Assembly: GCA_017962445.1 (NCBI GenBank)
Contig: JAGCVI010000027.1
Coordinates: 79,176-143,175, forward strand
Direction: 5' to 3'
Origin: Bacteroidales bacterium
Lineage (GTDB): Bacteria > Bacteroidota > Bacteroidia > Bacteroidales > P3
Length of the DNA stretch: 64,000 bases
Position numbers and translations under genes: made by a program. Position 1 is the first letter of the stretch. Every line of letters begins with the position of its first letter. The notes beneath the pieces are model-generated. The model made no database searches and was not told where the DNA came from. It worked only from the letters and a program-made list of their open reading frames with translations. Below, piece by piece: positions 1 through 6,820 of this stretch.

Positions 1-97
1 TTCTGAGCGAGTCACCTTTTCAGTTTGGAGTCGGTTTTGCTTATAAATCGTATATATAGGCTGAAATATTACAGACAATCTGTTTTTTTTCAAAAAA

Positions 98-1987
98 TCA
101 TCTACTTGTCTGCTCGAACGGTTCGATTCTGAACACCCAGGCATGCTCAAGAGCATCCATTTCAACAGGAGAAATGCCAGACAAGTCTATAACCAGCGTG
201 CCGTCACGTTTTTGCTTCCATTTCAAATCCTGTGAAGTGCCAAGAAGCCTGATCTTTGCATATTTCGACAATTGAGGCATATCTAAGACTGTCAGTTTGC
301 TTTCCGGTCTTTGAAAGTCTATAATATATAGAGAATTGCCCTTTTGAGTGAAACAAAGCGCTGTATTGTGCCATGTTGCCGTGCCTTTCCATTGGGATGG
401 AACAGCAGTATATGTCTTACCCCCGTCACGGCTCCACTGCAGAGACACAGCAGCTTCAAGATCTTTTTCATGATAATACACATCCAAGTTGAACCACTCG
501 TCTTTCTTTAGGTGTAGCGTCCTTGTTCCCAGACTGTTGTCCGCCCATGCCTTGTTGTAATACATTATCGTGTCCGGTTTCAGCGTCGGTTCCACTTGTC
601 GGCCGGTACTTACACTAAGGTCGGCAGACTGATATGCATCGATTATGGCAGCGGCCGTGGTGCGCACAACCCAAGCCTCGTCATCGGCAATAATCCTGAA
701 CGTGTAGTCACCCTCTTCAGGGACATAAACTACGCCTGTCCAATGTATGTCAAAATTATCTACCGGCATATTCTTAAGTGGAGCATTGCGAACCCAATTA
801 TATTCAATGGTTTCAGCATCAGACATGTCAGAAACCGTTCTACAATAACGGGTATGATTCGTCACGCAATTGCCACGGCAATCATAATCACAGAAAGGAC
901 GTGAGCCAAATATTGCTTCACCATTCACCTTCAACCACTTGCCAAGGCTTTTAAGGCGTTCCTGCTGTATAAATGGAATTGTGCCGTCGGCCATTGGACC
1001 GACATTGAGAGTCAGTCCGCCACCAGCGGCGACAAGTTCGCAGAAATGTTGTATCAACTCGCGGTCGGTCAAGAAATTGTCTACGTCCTCGTTGCGGTTA
1101 TAACCGAAACTGCGACCAATACCGCGACACTCGGCCCATGGAACACCGTTTGTTATTATACCCTCACTGTATTCAGGCGTTTTAAAGCCGTGCAATGTGC
1201 CATAACCCCAACGGTCGTTGACGATAGCATCTGGACCCACGGTATTATAGTACCAACTTATAAGTTCCTCCGAATGGAACTGCTCAGCAGTGTTCTGCCA
1301 GTCTCCGTCGCTGAAAACGGCATCAGGACGGTAGCGCGATACCAGTTCCTTGAATTGTAGAATCATGTAGTTTTCTACATAGTCCGCGATGCTGTCGTCA
1401 GGATCTTGCATCCAGATGTGACGCGGGTTTGTCCACTCCGGCAGCGAATAGTAGAAGCACATCCTCATACCCTCTTTTCGAACTGCAGCGGTCAGTTCTT
1501 CGACAATGTTGCGGTGAGGACCACTGACTGTGCTGTTCCATGCCGGCTGCTGTGGGCTGTCCCACAGACAGTAACCGTCGTGGTGCTTCGTAACCAACAT
1601 CACGTACTTTGCTCCAGACTCGCGGAACATTCTCGCCCACTCGTCAGGATTCCACAGTTCGGCATGCCAATGGTCAGCGAGTGATGCATATTGTTCGAAA
1701 ACAGGCAACGTAGTGTCAGCATATAGGCTCATGATGCGCCTCCGGTCTGGGTCGCCGGTCATAAGTCCACGATAGAACCATTCACTATAGCCCTCTGTGC
1801 TGGCGTAAGCCGGTACAGAATAAAGTCCCCAATGAACAAAAATTCCAAGTTTGGCATCACTAAACCATTCAGGATAGCCACGCTGGTTCAGCGAATGCCA
1901 CGAGGGTTCAACTCCATGCTGGGCATTGGTGACGAGCGGAAGCAACAGCATCAAAGCAGCGAAGACTCTTTTTACTCCCATGGTCAT
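98..1987 (-). CDS. Alpha-L-fucosidase, GH29, with PA14-like domain
   Basis: A 629-residue exported glycosidase predicted to release alpha-linked L-fucose from glycans in the periplasm or at the surface. A signal peptide (about residues 1-22, ending TNAQ) leads into a GH29 TIM barrel with LGIFVHWGLYSVPAY near 47-61, VTKHHDGYCLW near 132-142 and AVFSDGDW near 223-230, whose first Asp (227) is in the family's nucleophile position. Residues about 395-520 read like a PA14 domain (VYVPEEGDYTFRI), which often binds sugar. The start overlaps the stop of the upstream yigZ-like gene by 4 nt, so the two are probably co-transcribed. No SusC/SusD pair is visible nearby, so this is not an obvious polysaccharide-utilisation locus. 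Family assignment is secure; substrate linkage is not readable from the sequence. Confidence 0.9.
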   Translation of the reverse strand: MTMGVKRVFAALMLLLPLVTNAQHGVEPSWHSLNQRGYPEWFSDAKLGIFVHWGLYSVPAYASTEGYSEWFYRGLMTGDPDRRRIMSLYADTTLPVFEQYASLADHWHAELWNPDEWARMFRESGAKYVMLVTKHHDGYCLWDSPQQPAWNSTVSGPHRNIVEELTAAVRKEGMRMCFYYSLPEWTNPRHIWMQDPDDSIADYVENYMILQFKELVSRYRPDAVFSDGDWQNTAEQFHSEELISWYYNTVGPDAIVNDRWGYGTLHGFKTPEYSEGIITNGVPWAECRGIGRSFGYNRNEDVDNFLTDRELIQHFCELVAAGGGLTLNVGPMADGTIPFIQQERLKSLGKWLKVNGEAIFGSRPFCDYDCRGNCVTNHTRYCRTVSDMSDAETIEYNWVRNAPLKNMPVDNFDIHWTGVVYVPEEGDYTFRIIADDEAWVVRTTAAAIIDAYQSADLSVSTGRQVEPTLKPDTIMYYNKAWADNSLGTRTLHLKKDEWFNLDVYYHEKDLEAAVSLQWSRDGGKTYTAVPSQWKGTATWHNTALCFTQKGNSLYIIDFQRPESKLTVLDMPQLSKYAKIRLLGTSQDLKWKQKRDGTLVIDLSGISPVEMDALEHAWVFRIEPFEQTSR

Positions 1988-2637
1988 TTTTCCCTCGCAT
2001 TATCAGTAACCCACAAAAAGTTTGCTCCTTGACTAAAAACAGTCTCTATTTTCACGGCTCTAAGAACAGCAATGGCATCATAGAACCTGACGCTCTGCGA
2101 CTGACGGACATCCACATCAAACTGGCAGCCACTATTGAAAATCTCGTTTTGAGGGGTCAGTCTGAAATCATTTATTACCCGCATCACATCGTTCGTCAAC
2201 GCATACTCGAATTGCAAGCGATAGCGAACATCTATAGTCTTCTCAATGATTTCGGCATGGGCAATGGCATCGTGTGCTGCAGTCTTGTACGCTTTTGCGA
2301 GACCAGAGGCACCTAGCAGAGTGCCACCAAAATAGCGTACCACAACAATCAGAGTGTCCGTCAGGTCGGCACTGAGCAACTGACCATGGATGGGACGGCC
2401 TCCAGTACCCGACGGCTCGCCATCGTCGTTGACGCGGAAAGCATCCTTGTTGGGTCCAAGGATGTAGGCGTAGCAATGATGGCGTGCATCGAAATATTCC
2501 TTGCGCAACTGCTCAAGATGCTGTTTTACCTCATCAACGGTACGCACCGGATAGGCAAAAGCGAGAAATTTGCTGCCCTTCTCCTTGTACGACCCTTCCG
2601 AAGGGGACTTGATGGTATGGTATGTGTCGTCGAACAT
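1984..2637 (-). CDS. yigZ: YigZ/IMPACT family protein (UPF0029)
   Basis: A 217-residue soluble protein of the YigZ/IMPACT family. The N-terminal IMPACT domain carries the family signatures DDGEPSGTGGRPI (about 71-83) and VVRYFGGTLLGASGLAKAY (about 98-116), followed by a ferredoxin-like C-terminal domain. Eukaryotic IMPACT inhibits the GCN2 kinase; bacterial YigZ has no settled function, so none is claimed. The length is close to the usual 205-215. A -7-like box in its own orientation lies at 2735-2742, making it divergent from ribD. Its stop codon overlaps the fucosidase start (ATGA arrangement); the pairing looks like chance operon sharing rather than a functional link. Confidence 0.88.
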   Translation of the reverse strand: MFDDTYHTIKSPSEGSYKEKGSKFLAFAYPVRTVDEVKQHLEQLRKEYFDARHHCYAYILGPNKDAFRVNDDGEPSGTGGRPIHGQLLSADLTDTLIVVVRYFGGTLLGASGLAKAYKTAAHDAIAHAEIIEKTIDVRYRLQFEYALTNDVMRVINDFRLTPQNEIFNSGCQFDVDVRQSQSVRFYDAIAVLRAVKIETVFSQGANFLWVTDNAREK

Positions 2638-2734
2638 CAGGTTGGTTTTCTTTTGTATTAAGCGATTTAAAATTATTGGTTATCAGCAATCAATCACAGC
2701 TATCACAATTCTCATATTTGCTTTGTACCGTCCG

Positions 2735-2742
2735 CAAAAATA
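2735..2742 (-). promoter_or_regulatory. Candidate -7 promoter box for yigZ
   Basis: On the minus strand this reads TATTTTTG, matching the Bacteroidetes -7 consensus TAnnTTTG. It lies about 97 nt upstream of the yigZ start codon. No clear TTTG -33 box is seen at the expected distance, so support is moderate. Confidence 0.4.
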
Positions 2743-2784
2743 CGAAAAAAAATTCAGAGAAGCCCTTCTATTCAATATATTTTG

Positions 2785-2792
2785 TACCTTTG
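2785..2792 (+). promoter_or_regulatory. -7 promoter box of ribD, almost touching the start codon
   Basis: TACCTTTG matches TAnnTTTG. Only 12 nt separate it from the ATG at 2805, so the predicted 5-prime UTR is just 6-9 nt. This box rules out the longer reading frame that begins at 2622, because that start would lie far upstream of the promoter. Confidence 0.65.
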
Positions 2793-2804
2793 CAAACTGA
2801 AATC

Positions 2805-3731
2805 ATGGCAGAAAAGGCAGATATAATGTATATGCGGCGGTGTCTTCAACTGGCCGCAAATGGGCTTGGACGAGTAAGACCAAACCCGATGGTAGGCTGC
2901 GTTGTCGTCAAAAACGGCGACATAATCAGCGAAGGATACCATCAGGAGTACGGCAAAAACCACGCTGAACGCAATGCCCTGCTGCGCGATATCGACTTTC
3001 TCGGCGCCACGCTCTACGTCAACCTTGAACCCTGCTCGCACTATGGCAAAACGCCACCTTGCGCAGACTTGATTATCGAGAAAGGCATTGCCAAAGTAGT
3101 ATGCTGCAACGACGATCCTAACCCACTCGTTGCAGGCCGCGGATTTGCCAAACTTGAGGCAGCAGGCATAGAAGTTGTCCGCCATGTGCTTGAAGATGAG
3201 GGACGCGAGCTCAACCGTCGTTTCTTTACATTCATGGAGAAACAGAGACCATACATCATTCTGAAATGGGCCCAAACTGCCGATGGTTTTATGGCTCCGG
3301 CTAATAAGGGCAACTACTGGATCAGCGACAGCCGCCAGAACCGCCTCAACCACCGCTGGCGCACCGAAGAGGCAGCAATACTCATTGGTTCACAAACTTA
3401 TATTGACGACAAACCGCAACTCACTGCACGACATTTCTGTGGACAAAATCCACTGCCTGTAGTACTCGACCGACGTGGACAGCTGAACAATGTTCCAAAC
3501 AACTGGCTGCATCTGCAAAGTCCCACGCTTGACGAAGTCATGAGAACGCTTTATGAAAAGAAGATCCAATCGCTGATTGTAGAAGGCGGACGCCAAATCC
3601 TCGACTCATTTATTGCCGCTGGCCTATATAATGAAATACGTATTCTACAAAGTCCAAAACAATTTGGCACCGGATTGGCAGCACCTGAAATTCCACCCTT
3701 ACCGGAGAACAGGATTCTCATCGTAAAATAA
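2805..3731 (+). CDS. ribD: Bifunctional riboflavin deaminase/reductase RibD
   Basis: A 308-residue cytosolic enzyme for the second and third steps of riboflavin synthesis: deamination of the GTP-derived pyrimidine, then NADPH reduction of its ribose. The N-terminal deaminase domain shows zinc ligands and the catalytic Glu in HAERNALL and PCSHYGKTPPC, preceded by NPMVGCVVV. The C-terminal reductase domain runs from about residue 145 (RPYIILKWAQTADG) to SLIVEGGRQILDSF. The start is set at 2805 because homology begins there and a -7 box lies just upstream; the frame stays open back to 2622. At 308 residues it is shorter than many RibD proteins (about 330-370). No other rib gene is adjacent, and a leader this short leaves no room for an FMN riboswitch. 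Confidence 0.93.
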   Translation: MAEKADIMYMRRCLQLAANGLGRVRPNPMVGCVVVKNGDIISEGYHQEYGKNHAERNALLRDIDFLGATLYVNLEPCSHYGKTPPCADLIIEKGIAKVVCCNDDPNPLVAGRGFAKLEAAGIEVVRHVLEDEGRELNRRFFTFMEKQRPYIILKWAQTADGFMAPANKGNYWISDSRQNRLNHRWRTEEAAILIGSQTYIDDKPQLTARHFCGQNPLPVVLDRRGQLNNVPNNWLHLQSPTLDEVMRTLYEKKIQSLIVEGGRQILDSFIAAGLYNEIRILQSPKQFGTGLAAPEIPPLPENRILIVK

Positions 3732-3747
3732 GTGCGTTTTTCGCAGT

Positions 3748-3780
3748 TTTGTTTCATTTCAAAAAAAAGTTGTACTTTTG
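3748..3780 (+). promoter_or_regulatory. Promoter of the queC-queD-queE operon
   Basis: A TTTG -33 box at 3748-3751 and TACTTTTG -7 box at 3773-3780 are separated by 21 nt. Transcription is expected to start around 3784-3787, leaving a leader of about 55 nt before queC. Confidence 0.7.
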
Positions 3781-3783
3781 CAG

Positions 3784-3804
3784 CTGTTTTCAACTGCAAA
3801 ACAG
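3784..3804 (+). promoter_or_regulatory. 5-prime hairpin upstream of the riboswitch
   Basis: CTGTTTT (3784-3790) pairs with AAAACAG (3798-3804) around a 7-nt loop. It would sit at the very 5-prime end of the queC mRNA. Its last two bases, A3803 and G3804, are also the first bases of the aptamer stem, so complete formation of both is mutually exclusive. Confidence 0.5.
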
Positions 3805-3842
3805 GGGTACTTGACAACCCCCTTTAACAAAACAAGACAATG
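3803..3842 (+). promoter_or_regulatory. Putative preQ1-I riboswitch controlling queC translation
   Basis: The leader can fold as an H-type pseudoknot. P1 pairs 3803-3807 (AGGGG) with 3819-3823 (CCCCT). P2 pairs loop bases CTTG (3810-3813) with tail bases CAAG (3833-3836). C3818 then takes the place of the preQ1-binding cytosine, after AA. The tail TTAACAAAACAAG (3824-3836) is identical, as I recall it, to the tail of the Thermoanaerobacter tengcongensis preQ1-I aptamer, whose P1 also has 5 bp; the loop here is one nt longer. The tail ends three bases before the queC ATG, so ligand binding would bury the initiation region, which fits translational repression of preQ0 synthesis by end product. 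Confidence 0.8.
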
Positions 3843-4532
3843 ACATACAATTCATTACATGCGGATACACCGCAAAAAGATTCCGTTATTATTTACTCTG
3901 GAGGACTTGATTCCACCACATTGCTGTATGAAAAACAGCAGAGAATTGCTTTGGCTGTCTCGTTCAACTACGGAAGCAACCACAACGCCAGAGAAATTGC
4001 CTGTGCTCAACTTCACTGCCATAAACTTGGTATTGAACACATCGTCATCGATTTGGAATTCATCAAGACATATTTCCAATCGTCGCTGACCGCAGGAGCC
4101 GACGCCATTCCCGAAGGCAATTACAACGATGACAACATGCGTTCAACTGTTGTACCCTTCCGCAACGGCATTATGCTCTCAATAGCATGTGGTATTGCAG
4201 AGAGCCGTGGTCTGTCGCGAGTGCTTATCGCAAACCATGGCGGCGACCATGCCATATACCCCGACTGCCGCGAGTCTTTCATCAAAGCCATGAACTCCAC
4301 AATGCAAGCCGGCACCTACATAAATGTAACGCTCGATGCCCCATACACCAATCTGAGCAAGAGTGAAATAGTGAAGAAAGGCATCGAACTTGGCATCGAC
4401 TATGCAAACACGTACTCGTGCTACAAAGGAGGCGAACAGCACTGCGGCAAATGCGGCACTTGCAGGGAACGCCAAGAAGCCTTCGCACAGGCAGGCATTA
4501 AGGATCCGACTGAATACGTACAATGTCAATAA
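3840..4532 (+). CDS. queC: 7-cyano-7-deazaguanine (preQ0) synthase QueC
   Basis: A 230-residue cytosolic ATP-dependent enzyme that turns 7-carboxy-7-deazaguanine plus ammonia into preQ0, the precursor of the tRNA base queuosine. The PP-loop ATP-pyrophosphatase motif IIYSGGLDSTT lies at about residues 17-27. The C-terminal zinc site has four Cys in CYKGGEQHCGKCGTCRER (about 193-210). It is the first gene of queC-queD-queE; queD follows after 38 nt. The start follows directly on a preQ1-I-like pseudoknot. QueF, Tgt and QueA are not in this window. Confidence 0.95.
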   Translation: MTYNSLHADTPQKDSVIIYSGGLDSTTLLYEKQQRIALAVSFNYGSNHNAREIACAQLHCHKLGIEHIVIDLEFIKTYFQSSLTAGADAIPEGNYNDDNMRSTVVPFRNGIMLSIACGIAESRGLSRVLIANHGGDHAIYPDCRESFIKAMNSTMQAGTYINVTLDAPYTNLSKSEIVKKGIELGIDYANTYSCYKGGEQHCGKCGTCRERQEAFAQAGIKDPTEYVQCQ

Positions 4533-4570
4533 TGTCTTTTAGGTTATAAAAAAAATCTTATACATATCCA

Positions 4571-4909
4571 ATGTATTACATCAAGAAAACAATTGAAATA
4601 TCAGGTGCGCACCGTCTGGAGCTTGACTATCCAAGCAAGTGCAGCCAATTGCATGGACACAACTGGACAATCACAGTCTACTGCAAGTCACGTGAACTTG
4701 ACAAAAACGGAATGATCATTGACTTTTGCGAGATCAAGCACCGCATTTCCGACGTTCTGGATCATAAGGTATTAAACGACGTTCTACCTTTCAATCCCAC
4801 TGCCGAGAATTTGGCACACTGGTGTCAGGAGCAGATACCTTATTGCTATAAGGTGGACGTTCTTGAAAGTGGCGGCAACGAAGTAACCTACGAGGTCGAT
4901 ACACTATGA
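4571..4909 (+). CDS. queD: 6-carboxy-5,6,7,8-tetrahydropterin synthase QueD
   Basis: A 112-residue enzyme that converts 7,8-dihydroneopterin triphosphate to 6-carboxytetrahydropterin, the first committed step to preQ0. The zinc-binding histidines are seen in SGAHRL and LHGHNW near the N-terminus; the catalytic Cys lies in KCSQLHGH, and MIIDFCEIK is the usual conserved strand. Its length fits the short QueD class (about 110-120). It ends inside the queE start (ATGA, 4-nt overlap), which points to coupled translation in the queCDE operon. Confidence 0.94.
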   Translation: MYYIKKTIEISGAHRLELDYPSKCSQLHGHNWTITVYCKSRELDKNGMIIDFCEIKHRISDVLDHKVLNDVLPFNPTAENLAHWCQEQIPYCYKVDVLESGGNEVTYEVDTL

Positions 4910-5490
4910 GAGTCAACGAGATATTCAAGTCATTGCAGGGCGAAGGCTTCAACACTGGCACCGCCGCTGTGTTCATCCGCCTGTCGGGATGCAATTTGCG
5001 CTGTCCTTTCTGCGACACGCAGCATCATGAGGGCACTGAGATGAACGAACAGGAGATTATTGACCATGTGTTACAATACGAAATACCGCTGGTTGTCATC
5101 ACCGGTGGCGAGCCGTCGCTGCAGTTGACATCGACACTTGTAACCGCGCTGCACAAAATCGGCAAAACCGTTGCCGTAGAAACCAACGGCACACACCCCC
5201 TGCCTGAAAACGTGGACTGGATAACACTATCGCCCAAAGACATGTTTGTCGGCGACGAAGCTCGCATAGTGCTGACAAAAGTGAACGAAATAAAGGTTAT
5301 TTTCGACGGAGAACATGAACCCAAGCCCTATAATGACATCACTGTTACACATGGGCATTTTCTTCAACCATGCGACACTGGCGATAACGAACAGAACGAC
5401 AGAATCGTTAGACAAACCGTTGATTATATCATGCGACACCCGCAGTGGCGACTATCTTTACAAACCCACAAAATGATCCAGATTCCATGA
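4906..5490 (+). CDS. queE: 7-carboxy-7-deazaguanine synthase QueE (radical SAM)
   Basis: A 194-residue radical SAM enzyme that contracts the ring of 6-carboxytetrahydropterin to 7-carboxy-7-deazaguanine. The iron-sulphur triad is CNLRCPFCDT (about residues 28-37), and ITGGEPSLQ is the SAM-binding GGEP motif (about 65-73). The N-terminus VNEIFKSLQGEGFNTGTAAVFIRLSGC is typical of QueE. The protein is near the short end of the family (about 190-225). It is the last gene of the operon and overlaps queD by 4 nt. Confidence 0.94.
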   Translation: MRVNEIFKSLQGEGFNTGTAAVFIRLSGCNLRCPFCDTQHHEGTEMNEQEIIDHVLQYEIPLVVITGGEPSLQLTSTLVTALHKIGKTVAVETNGTHPLPENVDWITLSPKDMFVGDEARIVLTKVNEIKVIFDGEHEPKPYNDITVTHGHFLQPCDTGDNEQNDRIVRQTVDYIMRHPQWRLSLQTHKMIQIP

Positions 5491-5598
5491 CCGTAAAGAG
5501 GCAACCATATTTAAAAAAGAAAACGCAAAGGTGACAATAAAATAATAATATCCGCGTTTTTATGCCATCTTTAACATAAACCTCCAAACAAAAAAGTC

Positions 5599-6306
5599 AT
5601 GAAAGGAAGTAGCATCCCGTTCAAAAAAAACTACATTCTTGGCATCAGCATTATTCTTGCGGCATTTGTGCTTGGACTGATGCAAATATTCACTGTCAAG
5701 ACGCTAAAGTCGTTTGATGACACTGTCACCGTACGCGGCCTATGCGAACGCGAAGTCAACGCTGACCGAGTAGTCTACACCATCTCCTACACTGAGAAAA
5801 ACAATGAACTGGCAGAACTCCGCAAGACCATTGCGAAAAACAATGATATCGTTATCGCAAAGCTCCGCAAGGCAGGTATTGACGACAGCGAAATCAATTA
5901 CAGCGGTGCAAGTTACAGCGACGAGTACAACTCATGGAGCGATCCTGACCGCATAGCTTATCGCTATGAGGCTACCCAAACCATCACCGTCATCACCTCG
6001 AAGATGGATCTGGTCAAGAAACTAGAGAACACCCTTGAAACCGAACTTGTCAACGAAGACATCATTGCAAGCGGTTATTCCGACTACCAATACCTTGGCT
6101 TAAACGAAATAAAGCCTGAAATGATTGCCGAAAGCCTTGACAAGGCACGCGAATCAGCCGAAGAGTTCGCCAAGAACAGCCATAGCAAAATAGGCAAGAT
6201 GCGCACTGCTTCGCAAGGTTACTTCGAAATCGAGGACCTCGACGAGAACACTCCCCAGAAAAAGAAAGTGCGAGTAGTCACCACCGTGACCTACTACCTA
6301 AAATAA
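5599..6306 (+). CDS. SIMPL domain (DUF541) periplasmic protein
   Basis: A 235-residue protein with one N-terminal membrane anchor (about residues 12-31) and a SIMPL/DUF541 domain behind it: VTVRGLCEREVNADRVVYTISY opens the domain, and EFAKNSHSKIGKMRTASQGYFEI resembles its conserved C-terminal half. SIMPL proteins such as E. coli YggE are periplasmic, with a proposed but not biochemically defined stress role. A lipoprotein gene follows after 10 nt, probably in the same transcript. Family call is good; function is unknown. Confidence 0.82.
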   Translation: MKGSSIPFKKNYILGISIILAAFVLGLMQIFTVKTLKSFDDTVTVRGLCEREVNADRVVYTISYTEKNNELAELRKTIAKNNDIVIAKLRKAGIDDSEINYSGASYSDEYNSWSDPDRIAYRYEATQTITVITSKMDLVKKLENTLETELVNEDIIASGYSDYQYLGLNEIKPEMIAESLDKARESAEEFAKNSHSKIGKMRTASQGYFEIEDLDENTPQKKKVRVVTTVTYYLK

Positions 6307-6316
6307 TACGTCATAA

Positions 6317-6820
6317 ATGACGAGAAGACTAACATTGTTCTCATTAACGCTCTTGTTGCTTGTAGCCTGTGACCCTGGATTTGACCAGGACTACACCGTA
6401 AGCAACAAAAGTGGTTTTGATGTTACACTGACCCCGTCAGGATACTACTGCTACCGTTCGGATTTCAACGCCGAGTTTGACACAATACGATACCAGCCTT
6501 TAATTATTGCTTCGTTGACCGACACAGCCATTTACCATGACGGCGGCATTGGTGCGGCTGATTTTATCATGGCCAAGTATTGGATGCAGAACTACCTCGG
6601 TGATAGTGTAACCCTTGCATTCTCAGATGGAACCGCCATAACATACTACTCCAACGACACCACAGGAATCAGCCCATACAATTTTACCTCACCATGCTAC
6701 ACTTGGGAAGAAAAAGTGGGTGAGCCATATGCCGGACACGTATACTACGGAAAGATAACATTCAATATCAGCGACGGACACCATCAAGCCGCTCTGTCAA
6801 AAAAAGGAGACCTCCAATAG
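6317..6820 (+). CDS. Hypothetical lipoprotein
   Basis: A 167-residue predicted lipoprotein: the signal peptide ends in a lipobox (LLLVAC, Cys at about 18). The mature part is small, rich in Tyr and Thr, and contains short beta-type stretches, but I recognise no family. It lies 10 nt after the SIMPL gene and abuts the TPR gene (stop and next start are contiguous), so these are likely one transcript. It may be an envelope partner of one of them, which is inference only. Confidence 0.6.
   Translation: MTRRLTLFSLTLLLLVACDPGFDQDYTVSNKSGFDVTLTPSGYYCYRSDFNAEFDTIRYQPLIIASLTDTAIYHDGGIGAADFIMAKYWMQNYLGDSVTLAFSDGTAITYYSNDTTGISPYNFTSPCYTWEEKVGEPYAGHVYYGKITFNISDGHHQAALSKKGDLQ

Noticed and set aside
1-97. 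Possible gene end or element at the left edge
   Set aside because: Only AT-rich sequence past the fucosidase stop is seen; no frame or structure is convincing.
2622-2804. Upstream extension of RibD by 61 residues
   Set aside because: It lacks homology and is upstream of the ribD promoter box.
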